A stretch of DNA of 64,000 nucleotides from positions 186,001-250,000 of the forward strand of contig NZ_JADCKA010000001.1 in NCBI RefSeq assembly GCF_014982745.1, given 5' to 3'. The DNA is from Gallibacter intestinalis (GTDB lineage Bacteria > Bacillota > Clostridia > Peptostreptococcales > Anaerovoracaceae). Both the position numbers and the translations under genes were made by a program. Below the pieces are notes generated by a model. It ran no database searches and had not been told where the DNA came from. It worked only from the letters and a program-made list of their open reading frames with translations. Shown here piece by piece: positions 7,361-16,018 of this stretch. Each line of letters starts with the position of its first letter. The stretch's first letter is position 1.

Positions 7361-9823
7361 ATGATCAGGCTTGAAAAGGTAAATAAATACTTCTTTAAGG
7401 GAAAGAAAAATCAGATACATGTAATAGATAATACCGATTTAACCTTTGACGCCAGCGGCCTTGTGGCTCTTCTCGGTCCGTCGGGATGCGGCAAAACGAC
7501 ACTTCTCAATGTAATAGGAGGCCTTGACGGCATAAACAGCGGAGATATTGTAATAAACGGCGTTTCCATAGCGAAAGCAAGGACAGGGAAAAAGGATGCC
7601 ATAAGAAACGAATATATAGGCTACATTTTCCAAAACTATAATCTGGTGGACGATATGACCGTGTTTGACAATGTGGCAGTTGTCCTTAAGATGCTGGGTA
7701 TTAAAGATAAGGCTGAGATAGAAGAAAAGGTGAATTATGTTCTTGAAAAGGTAGGCATGTACCGCTACAGAAAGAGATATGCGGGAATGCTTTCCGGCGG
7801 CGAGAGACAGAGGGTAGGCATAGCCAGGGCGATTGTAAAAAATCCTCCGATAATAATAGCCGATGAGCCTACGGGAAATCTGGATAGCAGAAACACCCTG
7901 GAGGTTATGAATATAATAAAAGCCATTTCAAGAGATAAGCTAGTTATACTCGTTACCCATGAGGAAAACCTTGCAAACTTCTATGCTGACAGGATTATAA
8001 AGATAAAAGACGGTAGCGTTATTTCCGATGAGCCGAATAATCATGAAAAGGGTCTTGATTATGTTATGGACAACAGGATTTATCTGGGAGACATGAAAAG
8101 GGAAGAACAGTATTCCGGAGATGTCGCCGATGTCAGATTTTACGGCGGTGAAAACGAAAGAGCCAAGGCGGACATCGATATTGTTGTCAGAAACGGAAAT
8201 ATCTATATAAGGAGTAAGGATCCAAACAGCCGTGTGGAAATCGTTGATGAAAACAGCAGCATGGAGATTGTCGAAGGTCATTACAGGGAGATGACTAAAG
8301 AGGAGCAGGAGGCATATCAGTTTGATAGAACCGTCCTTGAGCATAAGGCGCCTGTAAAATATTCCACAACCATAAGCTTTGGCGAAATGATAAGGGGAGG
8401 TTTTAAAAAGGTAAAAAATTACTCTAGGACAAAGAAACTGCTTCTTGTAGGCTTCCTGGTGGCGGCAATGTTTATGACATATGCCATAAGCAATCTTATG
8501 GGACTTATGACTCCAGATGACAAGCAGTTTGTGACAGTAAACAAAGACTATATGAACATTTCAGACTCGGAGATGAGCATAGCTGACTATGAAAAATATC
8601 AGGCTGCGGAAGGCGTGAAATACGCAATTCCGGGAGATAGCCGAATAGATACGAAGCTTGTTATGGACAGATATTTGCAGACTGCTTCCGGCTATGAACT
8701 GATAAGCGGCTCCTTAGGCGATATTGATACTGTGGCAGATGATGAGATTATCGCAGGAAAGAGACCGTCATCGGATAGAGAAATACTGGTGGATACCATG
8801 GCATTGGAAAGTAATTTCAACAGTATGGAAGGCACCGTAAGAGAAGCAGGCTATCTTAAAAAATCCGATTTGGTTGGAGAAAAGGTTACTATAGGGGCTC
8901 TTGGAGAATTCACCATAGCAGGTATCGTTGACAGACAAAGTCCGGGAATCTATGCGGACAGCAGTCTCTTTCAAGATATTTTAGCTAGCGCCGGTACTTT
9001 TGGAAGCGACAATGAAGACAGTCAAGGTGCCCAGACAAAATATATCAGCGCCGATGCCCTATCAGACAGGTTTAAGCTGGAAGGAGGAAGCCTCCCTGAT
9101 GAGGATTATGAGGTTTTAATAAATGCTGATTATAAAAACGAGATTGCTATAGGCTCTGTTCTTGAAGATGAAATAAACGGAAAGAAGCTTAAGGTTACCG
9201 GCTACTATTCGGGACTTTCCGATGATATTGCCGGTGCTGAAATAAGAATTGTGAATAAGAAAACTCAGGAATACGGAAATATACAAAAGGGTATTAAGAA
9301 CTGCGGCGGTATGATGATATATGCCGCTGACAGAGATGTAGCTCAGACAGCTTTAGGTGAAATGGGACAGCAACCGGAGGATACATATGAAATAGCAAAG
9401 GCGCAGTATATGAGCTCCATAAAAAATCAGACCATAGCCATGATCGTGATGGCGGCGGTAATGTTTGTTATTTCAGTAATAGAGATATATCTGATTATGA
9501 GAGCATCCTTCCTTTCCAGAATAAGAGAAGTGGGCGTATATAGAGCTATAGGCATGAAAAAGCGTGATATATATAGGATGTTCACAGGTGAAATAACGGC
9601 TATTACAACAATAGCAGGGCTTCCTGGGCTTGCATTTATGTGTTATGTACTTTACAAGATAACAGGTGTTGACACCTTTGCGGAGCAGTTTGTATTTAAC
9701 CCTATAATGGTAATCACAGCCATTGTGGTAATATACGGCGTAAATCTGATATTCGGTCTGCTACCGGTGTGGAGAACCGTTAGAAAAACACCTGCACAGA
9801 TACTTGCAAGAACGGATATATAA
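7361..9823 (+). CDS. ABC transporter, ATPase fused to FtsX/MacB-type permease (second of pair)
   Basis: Partner of the preceding gene, 820 residues, translationally coupled by a 3-bp gap, with its GGAGG site inside the upstream coding end. Walker A is GPSGCGKTT (about residues 39-47), followed by LSGGERQ and ADEPTG. A linker of roughly 100 residues, rich in acidic and beta-type sequence, separates the ATPase from the first membrane segment near residue 365. The last 170 residues hold three membrane helices with a VGVYRAIGMKKRDI sequence typical of FtsX-type permeases. No two-component system of the BceRS type is adjacent. Confidence 0.87.
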   Translation: MIRLEKVNKYFFKGKKNQIHVIDNTDLTFDASGLVALLGPSGCGKTTLLNVIGGLDGINSGDIVINGVSIAKARTGKKDAIRNEYIGYIFQNYNLVDDMTVFDNVAVVLKMLGIKDKAEIEEKVNYVLEKVGMYRYRKRYAGMLSGGERQRVGIARAIVKNPPIIIADEPTGNLDSRNTLEVMNIIKAISRDKLVILVTHEENLANFYADRIIKIKDGSVISDEPNNHEKGLDYVMDNRIYLGDMKREEQYSGDVADVRFYGGENERAKADIDIVVRNGNIYIRSKDPNSRVEIVDENSSMEIVEGHYREMTKEEQEAYQFDRTVLEHKAPVKYSTTISFGEMIRGGFKKVKNYSRTKKLLLVGFLVAAMFMTYAISNLMGLMTPDDKQFVTVNKDYMNISDSEMSIADYEKYQAAEGVKYAIPGDSRIDTKLVMDRYLQTASGYELISGSLGDIDTVADDEIIAGKRPSSDREILVDTMALESNFNSMEGTVREAGYLKKSDLVGEKVTIGALGEFTIAGIVDRQSPGIYADSSLFQDILASAGTFGSDNEDSQGAQTKYISADALSDRFKLEGGSLPDEDYEVLINADYKNEIAIGSVLEDEINGKKLKVTGYYSGLSDDIAGAEIRIVNKKTQEYGNIQKGIKNCGGMMIYAADRDVAQTALGEMGQQPEDTYEIAKAQYMSSIKNQTIAMIVMAAVMFVISVIEIYLIMRASFLSRIREVGVYRAIGMKKRDIYRMFTGEITAITTIAGLPGLAFMCYVLYKITGVDTFAEQFVFNPIMVITAIVVIYGVNLIFGLLPVWRTVRKTPAQILARTDI

Positions 9824-9853
9824 ATCTGCCACATACAGCTCAAAGCCTTTTTA

Positions 9854-9882
9854 TTGATAACGGGCCCTAATAATGATATACT
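9854..9882 (+). promoter_or_regulatory. Sigma-A-type promoter of the EF-G-like gene
   Basis: TTGATA (9854-9859) and TATACT (9877-9882) are separated by exactly 17 bp, 38 bp before the start codon. Confidence 0.75.
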
Positions 9883-9920
9883 CAATTTAAGATTATTTAT
9901 TGGAACAGGAGGGCTTTTAT

Positions 9921-11879
9921 ATGAAAGGCTACACAAGCGAAACTATCAGAAACGTGGCGCTGGTCGGACATGGCGGCTGCGGTAAGACAACTTTCCTGGA
10001 ATCGGTACTCAAGGAAACAGGAGCCATAGACAGGATGGGTAAAGTGGACGAAGGTAACACCGTGTCCGACTATGACAAGATGGAAAAGGAAAAGGGATAT
10101 TCCATCAATACATCGGTGGTGCCGGTAATCTGGAAGGAAAACAAAATAAACTTCATAGATACTCCGGGTTACTTTGATTTTGTGGGAGAAGTAAATGCTG
10201 CCCTGAGAGCGGCTGAGGCTGCCATTATCCTGGTGGATGCAGGAGCCGGTGTTCAGGTTGGTACAGAGCAGGCATGGAAAGCGTGCGAAAGATACAAAAA
10301 ACCGCGTTTCATAGTAATAAATAAAAGAGATAAGGACGAATTTGACTACTACAAGACATTCGACGAACTGAAGGCTAAATTTGGAGATCATCTGATTCCG
10401 TTCAGCTGGCCTATTACAACAGAGATAGATGAAGAACTTAAGGAAGCCATTGCCATGACTAGCGATGAGCTTATGGAAAAGTACTTTAACGGCGATAACT
10501 TCACTGAAGAAGAAATCAAAAAAGGTCTTGCGGAAGGTATAGCAGACGGTGCCATGGTACCTGTACTGTCCGCAGCATTCGAACTGCAGAAGGGTTCCCA
10601 GGGACTTTTGGACCTTTTGGTAACATATGTTCCTACACCTCTTCAGCATGGTCCTTATCAGGGCTTTAACGATAAAAACGAGCCTGTTGAAAAGGTTTCT
10701 GTGGTTGACGGACCTGTTTCAGCTTTCGTATTTAAGACTATTATCGACCCGTTTGTTGGTAAGATTTCAATCATGAAGGTGGTATCTGGTAAACTGAATG
10801 CCGGTACCGAAGTCCTCAACGAAAGAACAGGCAAGATGGAAAAGATAGGAAAGCTGTTCTTCCTTAGAGGAAATCAGCAGGAAGAACTCAACTACGCAGA
10901 AGCAGGAGATATCGTTGCAGCGGCTAAGCTTCAGTATACACTTTCCGGTGATACTCTTTGCGACAAGAGCGATGTTATCAGATATCTGCCTTTGGATTAT
11001 CCAAAGCCTTCCCTTTATGTGGCTATTGAGGCTGCTGATAAAAAGGATGAAGATAAGGTATTCTCCGGTCTTGCTAAACTGAGAGAAGAAGACCCTTCCT
11101 TCACAATCGAAAGAAACAACGAAACACATCAGACTCTCTTAGGCGGACAGGGTGAAATTCAGCTTGGAATCATCATGGCAAAGCTTAAGGATAGATTCGG
11201 TGTTGAAGTTAAGACAGTACCTCAGAAGATAGCCTACAGAGAAACAATCAGAGGAACTTCCGATGTACAGGGTAAGCATAAGAAACAGTCCGGCGGTGCA
11301 GGACAGTACGGTGATGTTCATATCAGATTTTCACCTTCCCAGGAGGAATTTGAATTTACCGAATCACTGTTCGGAGGATCAATTCCTAAAAACTATGTGC
11401 CTGCAGTTGAAAAGGGACTTATTGAATCCATGGAAAAGGGCCCTCTGGCAGGATGTAAGGTAGTTAATATCAAGGCTGACCTTTACGATGGGTCTTACCA
11501 TGACGTGGACTCCAACGAAATGGCATTTAAGATTGCCGCTTCCCTGGCGTTTAAGAAAGGTATCATGGAAGCAAATCCTTGTCTTTTAGAGCCTATCATG
11601 AAGCTGGAAATATATGTTCCGGAAGATTACATGGGCGATGTTATGGGCGATATGAACAAGAGAAGAGGTAAGATTTTGGGTATGGAACCTCAGGCTGACG
11701 GCGAACAGAAGATCGTTGCAGAAGCACCTCAGGCAGAACTCTTTGATTATGCCGTTGTTCTCAGATCCATGACACAGGCAAGAGGACATTTTGAAATGGA
11801 CTTTGCAAGATATGAACAGATGCCTCAGCAATTAGCTGACAAGATTATCAGTGCATATCAGGAAGGACAGAATAAATAG
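9921..11879 (+). CDS. EF-G-like translational GTPase (FusA2 type)
   Basis: A 652-residue GTPase of the elongation-factor-G superfamily. G1 is GHGGCGKTT, G3 is DTPGY and G4 is NKRD, followed by EF-G domains II-V. The G1 sequence and the shorter length (EF-G is about 690 residues) place it with the FusA2/EF-G-like paralogs found beside the housekeeping EF-G rather than with FusA itself; a ribosomal-protection role like TetM is less likely. The precise job of this group is not established. The start at 9921 is chosen over 9900 because AGGAGG lies 9 nt before it. Confidence 0.85.
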   Translation: MKGYTSETIRNVALVGHGGCGKTTFLESVLKETGAIDRMGKVDEGNTVSDYDKMEKEKGYSINTSVVPVIWKENKINFIDTPGYFDFVGEVNAALRAAEAAIILVDAGAGVQVGTEQAWKACERYKKPRFIVINKRDKDEFDYYKTFDELKAKFGDHLIPFSWPITTEIDEELKEAIAMTSDELMEKYFNGDNFTEEEIKKGLAEGIADGAMVPVLSAAFELQKGSQGLLDLLVTYVPTPLQHGPYQGFNDKNEPVEKVSVVDGPVSAFVFKTIIDPFVGKISIMKVVSGKLNAGTEVLNERTGKMEKIGKLFFLRGNQQEELNYAEAGDIVAAAKLQYTLSGDTLCDKSDVIRYLPLDYPKPSLYVAIEAADKKDEDKVFSGLAKLREEDPSFTIERNNETHQTLLGGQGEIQLGIIMAKLKDRFGVEVKTVPQKIAYRETIRGTSDVQGKHKKQSGGAGQYGDVHIRFSPSQEEFEFTESLFGGSIPKNYVPAVEKGLIESMEKGPLAGCKVVNIKADLYDGSYHDVDSNEMAFKIAASLAFKKGIMEANPCLLEPIMKLEIYVPEDYMGDVMGDMNKRRGKILGMEPQADGEQKIVAEAPQAELFDYAVVLRSMTQARGHFEMDFARYEQMPQQLADKIISAYQEGQNK

Positions 11880-11931
11880 TTTATGTGAATGATTAGGCAA
11901 ATGCGTGCCTGAACTTAATATCAAGCAGACG

Positions 11932-11960
11932 AAAGTCCGCACATTTAGGTGCGGGCTTTT
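11932..11960 (+). terminator. Terminator of the EF-G-like gene
   Basis: An 11-bp stem with one mismatch, AAAGTCCGCAC against GTGCGGGCTTT, is followed by a short T-rich stretch. Confidence 0.7.
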
Positions 11961-11963
11961 GTG

Positions 11964-11992
11964 TTGACACAAACATGGCAAAATAATATAAT
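11964..11992 (+). promoter_or_regulatory. Consensus sigma-A promoter of radA
   Basis: TTGACA (11964-11969), 17 bp, TATAAT (11987-11992): a perfect consensus promoter immediately after the preceding terminator and 56 bp before the radA start. Confidence 0.9.
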
Positions 11993-12048
11993 ACTAAATA
12001 AGAACAAATGTTCGCGCGCTTGAATTATAAATTTTGGGAGTTAAATAT

Positions 12049-13446
12049 ATGGCTAAAAAGAGTAAGACTGTATTTGTCTGTCAGGAATGTGGATATGAGA
12101 GCCCTAAATGGATGGGACAGTGCGTGTGCGGCGCATGGAACTCCTTTGTTGAGGAGAAGATAGTTACAGGGGAAGAAAACGACCCCAGAAGGCGTACAGG
12201 TATAGGTGCCAGTCATTTAGGAGGAATAAACAAGGCAGGGCGACTTGCTGATGTAAAGGGCAGTGATGCCGACGAGAGAATTGCAACAGGCTCAAAGGAA
12301 CTTGACAGAGTTCTTGGTGGCGGTATGGTTAAAGGCTCTTTGACTCTTATATCCGGAGAACCGGGCATAGGTAAATCCACTTTGCTTATGCAGACTGCAG
12401 ACAGCATATCTAAGGGCGGCCGTAAAGTTCTTTATGTATCCGGAGAAGAGTCTGAAATACAGCTAAAAATGAGAGCTGACCGCATATGCGGTGAAATAAG
12501 TGATAATTTTATGGTACTCTCTGAGACAAATATGGAGAACATAGCTCAGTGTGCCGTTGAAACAGAGGCGGGATTTATTATAGTGGACTCCATACAGACC
12601 GTTTATTCTTCTGCCCTTGATTCTGCACCGGGAAGTGTATCCCAGGTGAGAGCTTGCGGTAATGAGCTGATGCGTCTAGGTAAAACCTGCGGTATACCTG
12701 TGTTTATAGTTGCCCATGTGACAAAGAGCGGCGAACTGGCAGGACCTAAAATAGTTGAGCATCTGGTAGATTGCGTGCTGCATTTTACAGGAGAACGAAA
12801 TCATGAGCTAAGGATATTGCGTTCTTTCAAGAATAGATTTGGAACCACCAGCGAAATAGGAGCCTTTGAAATGACTCAGGACGGTCTTAAGGGAATAGAA
12901 AACCTATCTCAGACCTTTCTTGAAGGCACCGAGGAGGCCAGGGAAGGCTCGACAGTGTCTGCGGTTTACGAGGGAACAAGACCTCTTCTTTTGGAAATAC
13001 AGGCTCTGACTTCACCGACTAATATTGGTTTTGCAAGAAGAACAGCTATAGGCATTGATCTTTCCAGACTTAACATGATTTTGGCTGTATTAGAGAAAAA
13101 AGCCGGAATATCCATGATAAATCAGGATGTATATGTAAATGTTGTGGGAGGACTTCGCCCGGAAGGAACATATACTGATTTGAGTGTGGCCATGTCGGTG
13201 TATTCCTCATATAGGGGAAAAGAACCTGAACAAAAAACGATCGTTTTCGGCGAAATAGGTCTTACGGGAGAGCTTCGCGGAGTTCAGCACGCGGATAAGA
13301 TAGTAAAAGAAGCTGTGAGAATGGGATACAAAAAAATAATTCTCCCGCGGGCAAATGCCGTAAAGTTGGCATCCGCGGCGGGAGAAGATGTTCGTATTAT
13401 AGGGGTTAGTGAGATCGGTGAAGCAATCCGTGTCTGCTTCCCTTAG
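12049..13446 (+). CDS. radA: DNA repair protein RadA (Sms)
   Basis: RadA is a RecA-like, DnaB-type ATPase that helps branch migration in recombination. At the N terminus a C4 zinc motif (CQECG ... CVCG, residues about 11-31) is followed by Walker A GEPGIGKST and the RadA-specific KNRFG motif. The C-terminal region resembles the Lon protease domain (NVVGGLRPEGTYTDLS). Length 465 is standard. Translation starts at ATG 12049 behind GGGAG, not at the TTG at 12034. The last 41 bp overlap the 3' end of the convergent histidine kinase gene. Confidence 0.96.
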   Translation: MAKKSKTVFVCQECGYESPKWMGQCVCGAWNSFVEEKIVTGEENDPRRRTGIGASHLGGINKAGRLADVKGSDADERIATGSKELDRVLGGGMVKGSLTLISGEPGIGKSTLLMQTADSISKGGRKVLYVSGEESEIQLKMRADRICGEISDNFMVLSETNMENIAQCAVETEAGFIIVDSIQTVYSSALDSAPGSVSQVRACGNELMRLGKTCGIPVFIVAHVTKSGELAGPKIVEHLVDCVLHFTGERNHELRILRSFKNRFGTTSEIGAFEMTQDGLKGIENLSQTFLEGTEEAREGSTVSAVYEGTRPLLLEIQALTSPTNIGFARRTAIGIDLSRLNMILAVLEKKAGISMINQDVYVNVVGGLRPEGTYTDLSVAMSVYSSYRGKEPEQKTIVFGEIGLTGELRGVQHADKIVKEAVRMGYKKIILPRANAVKLASAAGEDVRIIGVSEIGEAIRVCFP

Positions 13447-14869
13447 AAGCCTTAGGCTCCGGAGCAACCTCCAGTTCAAACCAGAAGGTGGTACCTCGTC
13501 CCATCTTACTTTCAACACCAAAGCGGGCGTTGTGGGCTATGAGTATTTCCTTGACTATTGAAAGCCCCAGACCGGAACTCTTGCTGGCACGCACATGATT
13601 GTTGCTGGATTTGTAATATCTTTCCCAGATATAAGGTAGCTCTGAGGCTTTTATACCAGGGCCGTGATCCACGACTTCGCAGTGGACGCGCTTGCCCCAT
13701 TTCTTTACATTGATGAAAATCTTTTTATCATCACCGCAGTATTTAACTGCGTTGGAAAGCAGGTTGGCAACAACCTGTTTTATTCTTTCCGAATCTCCTA
13801 TTACCTCTACATCCTGTCGGCAGTTAAATACGATGCTGTAGCCTTCCTTTTGCTGTAAAACACCGTATGGCTGTAGCACGGAATCAAACAGACCTTTGAT
13901 GCTGAATCTTTCTATATTCAGCTGCAAGGTTCCTGCCTGTACATCGGATAAAGTCATCAAATCGTTTACAAGGCTGTTAAGTCTGTCGGCTTCATCTATG
14001 ATAATCTGCAGATGGGCATTTCTCTTTTCTGGATTGTCTCCGGAAAGATCTCTTATCATTTCCGCATATGATTTTACCATGGTAAGAGGTGTGCGCAGGT
14101 CATGGGAAACATTTGCAACTATATCCCTCTGAAGATTTGAAGAACGTTCCAACTCTGAAGATGCCTTGTTTAATGTCTGAGCTAGCTCATTTATTTCTGA
14201 GTATGAATATCTGGTAGGGAAGGTGATACCGTAATCTCCCTTTGCCAGATTTTTTGCTTTTTTGTTTATATCGTCAATAGGTCGTGCAATTCTGATGGAA
14301 GCATAAACCGCAAAAAGAAGTCCGAAAATCAAAGAGCCCAAGGTGATGTATACCAGCTGATTTTGCATGATCTCAACGGTGGTGCCTACAGGGTAAAGCG
14401 GCGATAGCAAATACATGGCTGTATCGTGGGAAGCGTCAAGATATCCGGCATACACCCATGTTTCCCTTTGGGTCTTATCGGTCACCAGTGTAAGGGCTAT
14501 ATCGCTTTTATTTGGAGCAGCTTCGTTTAGACTATCCCTAGCCTGATCAAGCTCCGCCTGGTAACCCTCCGTTCGGCTGTCTGACGAATAAACTGGATTA
14601 CCCTTATGCTCTATCTGCAGATATATGTCATCGCTGGAAAGTATATCCTGGATGCCGTCGATAAATTCTTTTCTGTTATCGCTGTTGTTGTAAACATCGG
14701 TTATAAGAGCGGCTTTTTTTTCGGAACTGATTATCTTCATTTTGTCATAGTAGTTGTTCATGAAAAATATTTGAAGAAACCAGTTTAAAAACAGAATAAC
14801 TACTACTATCACAAGGAAATAAATCCATATTTTAAAGCGTACGCTTTTAAAGTTAAATTTAGAATTCAA
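13406..14869 (-). CDS. HAMP-domain sensor histidine kinase
   Basis: A membrane sensor kinase of 487 residues. The first membrane segment is at about residues 12-32, followed by an extracytoplasmic sensor region of about 130 residues, a second membrane segment near 170-190, HAMP, an H-box (VSHDLRTPLT) with the phosphoacceptor His, and the HATPase N and G boxes (a GLGLSIVKE sequence near the end). It begins at a TTG that overlaps the response regulator gene by 11 bp, with TAGGAT upstream, so the pair is translationally coupled. Its end overlaps radA antisense by 41 bp. The signal sensed is unknown. Confidence 0.9.
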   Translation of the reverse strand: MNSKFNFKSVRFKIWIYFLVIVVVILFLNWFLQIFFMNNYYDKMKIISSEKKAALITDVYNNSDNRKEFIDGIQDILSSDDIYLQIEHKGNPVYSSDSRTEGYQAELDQARDSLNEAAPNKSDIALTLVTDKTQRETWVYAGYLDASHDTAMYLLSPLYPVGTTVEIMQNQLVYITLGSLIFGLLFAVYASIRIARPIDDINKKAKNLAKGDYGITFPTRYSYSEINELAQTLNKASSELERSSNLQRDIVANVSHDLRTPLTMVKSYAEMIRDLSGDNPEKRNAHLQIIIDEADRLNSLVNDLMTLSDVQAGTLQLNIERFSIKGLFDSVLQPYGVLQQKEGYSIVFNCRQDVEVIGDSERIKQVVANLLSNAVKYCGDDKKIFINVKKWGKRVHCEVVDHGPGIKASELPYIWERYYKSSNNHVRASKSSGLGLSIVKEILIAHNARFGVESKMGRGTTFWFELEVAPEPKASKGSRHGLLHRSH

Positions 14870-15566
14870 ATTTGTATCCTACCCCTCGTAATGTGATGAT
14901 GTGATCCCTATAAGGACCGAGATGATTTCTGAGATTTTTAATATGAGTGTCTATGGTTCTGTCGTCACCGTAAAAATCGTAACCCCATATATCCTCAAGA
15001 AGCTGTTCTCTGGAAAGAGCAATTCCCTTGTGCTCTGCCAGATAGCACAAAAGCTCGTATTCCTTTGGAGTGAGCTCTGCCTTTTCACCGTCAACGGTAA
15101 CGGAACGGCCTGCCTTGTCAATGTGAAGCCCTTCAAAATTAAGTGACTGCTCCTTTTCTTCCGAGGCACTGGCTGAAGCTGCCGCAGCGGCTCTGGCATT
15201 CATAGCCCTGGACCTTGCAATAACGGCATTTATTCTCGCCATCAGCTCCTTCGGACTGAAAGGCTTTATAACATAATCATCGATGCCCAGTTCAAAGCCG
15301 AAAAGCTTGTCGTATTCCTCGCTTCGTGCAGAAAGCAATATCACCGGTGTGTTTTTGCTTTTGCGTATTTCTCTGCATGCGCTGTAGCCGTCCAGCTTAG
15401 GCATCATTATATCCATTACTATGATATCGTAATCATTGTTATATGCCATTTCAACGGCCTGCTCGCCGTCGGCGGCCTCGTCTACGAGAAAGTCGTTAAA
15501 TTCAGCGTATTCGCGGATAACCTTTCTGATATTCATTTCGTCGTCCACTACAAGTAATCTGTTCAT
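14859..15566 (-). CDS. OmpR/PhoB-family response regulator
   Basis: Receiver domain (residues 1-120) with the acidic pair DDE near the N terminus, the phosphoacceptor in IIVMDIMMPKLDGYS, and the conserved Lys in VIKPFSP. A linker unusually rich in Ala and Ser (ARAAAAASASAS) leads to a winged-helix DNA-binding domain ending in GVGYKFEF. It is the first gene of the two-component operon, with GGAGG before the ATG at 15566. Targets are not evident from this window. Confidence 0.93.
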   Translation of the reverse strand: MNRLLVVDDEMNIRKVIREYAEFNDFLVDEAADGEQAVEMAYNNDYDIIVMDIMMPKLDGYSACREIRKSKNTPVILLSARSEEYDKLFGFELGIDDYVIKPFSPKELMARINAVIARSRAMNARAAAAASASASEEKEQSLNFEGLHIDKAGRSVTVDGEKAELTPKEYELLCYLAEHKGIALSREQLLEDIWGYDFYGDDRTIDTHIKNLRNHLGPYRDHIITLRGVGYKFEF

Positions 15567-15616
15567 ACTGTTGATATCCTCCTTCTTTCTCCCCTATTCG
15601 TAAAAAAGGTCGTTTA

Positions 15617-15646
15617 ATTATAGCACATTTTAAGAGATTTTCACAA
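15617..15646 (-). promoter_or_regulatory. Promoter of the two-component operon
   Basis: On the minus strand, TTGTGA (15646-15641) is spaced 18 bp from TATAAT (15622-15617), with a TG one base before the -10 (extended -10). It is divergent from the csoR promoter. Confidence 0.7.
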
Positions 15647-15653
15647 TTTAACA

Positions 15654-15683
15654 TTGACAGGCGTGCCTAACAAGGGGTAATAT
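15654..15683 (+). promoter_or_regulatory. csoR-copA promoter
   Basis: TTGACA (15654-15659) is spaced 18 bp from TAATAT (15678-15683). A CsoR-like operator begins within and just after it. Confidence 0.6.
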
Positions 15684-15704
15684 TATACTATACCCCGGAG
15701 GGGT
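15674..15704 (+). promoter_or_regulatory. CsoR-type operator, two nested GC inverted repeats
   Basis: ACCCC-gga-GGGGT (15692-15704) forms a perfect inverted repeat of the kind bound by CsoR-family copper repressors. An overlapping outer repeat, GGGGTA (15674-15679) with TACCCC (15691-15696), shares its middle arm. Position over and just after the -10 region fits repression relieved by Cu(I). Confidence 0.7.
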
Positions 15705-15731
15705 GTCAGCAACAGACAAAAGGAGTAACTT

Positions 15732-15995
15732 ATGCAGGCGGATAAAAAACAGATAACGAGGCTTTTGAAAACAGCAAGAGGCCAGGTGGACGGTATACTT
15801 AAAATGGTGGAAGAGGACCGCTATTGTATTGATATTGTTCATCAGCTGATGGCAACAGAAGCCCTCTTAAACAAAGTTAATAAGGAGATTTTAACGGCGC
15901 ACCTTAAGGTTTGCGTTAATGAAGCTGAAACCAGGGAAGAAAAGGAAGAAAAAATTGAAGAACTGGTTTCCTTGCTAGGAAGAATAATGAAATAA
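15732..15995 (+). CDS. csoR: CsoR-family copper-sensing repressor
   Basis: An 87-residue all-helical repressor of the CsoR/RcnR family. The Cu(I) ligands of the family are present as Cys32, His57 and Cys61 (the Cys-His-Cys fingerprint), and the N-terminal [13 protein letters not shown] stretch is typical. It sits directly upstream of the copper ATPase gene with an inverted-repeat operator before it, so it most likely autoregulates and represses copA until copper binds. Confidence 0.93.
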   Translation: MQADKKQITRLLKTARGQVDGILKMVEEDRYCIDIVHQLMATEALLNKVNKEILTAHLKVCVNEAETREEKEEKIEELVSLLGRIMK

Positions 15996-16018
15996 GGACG
16001 GAAAGAAAGAGAATTTCA

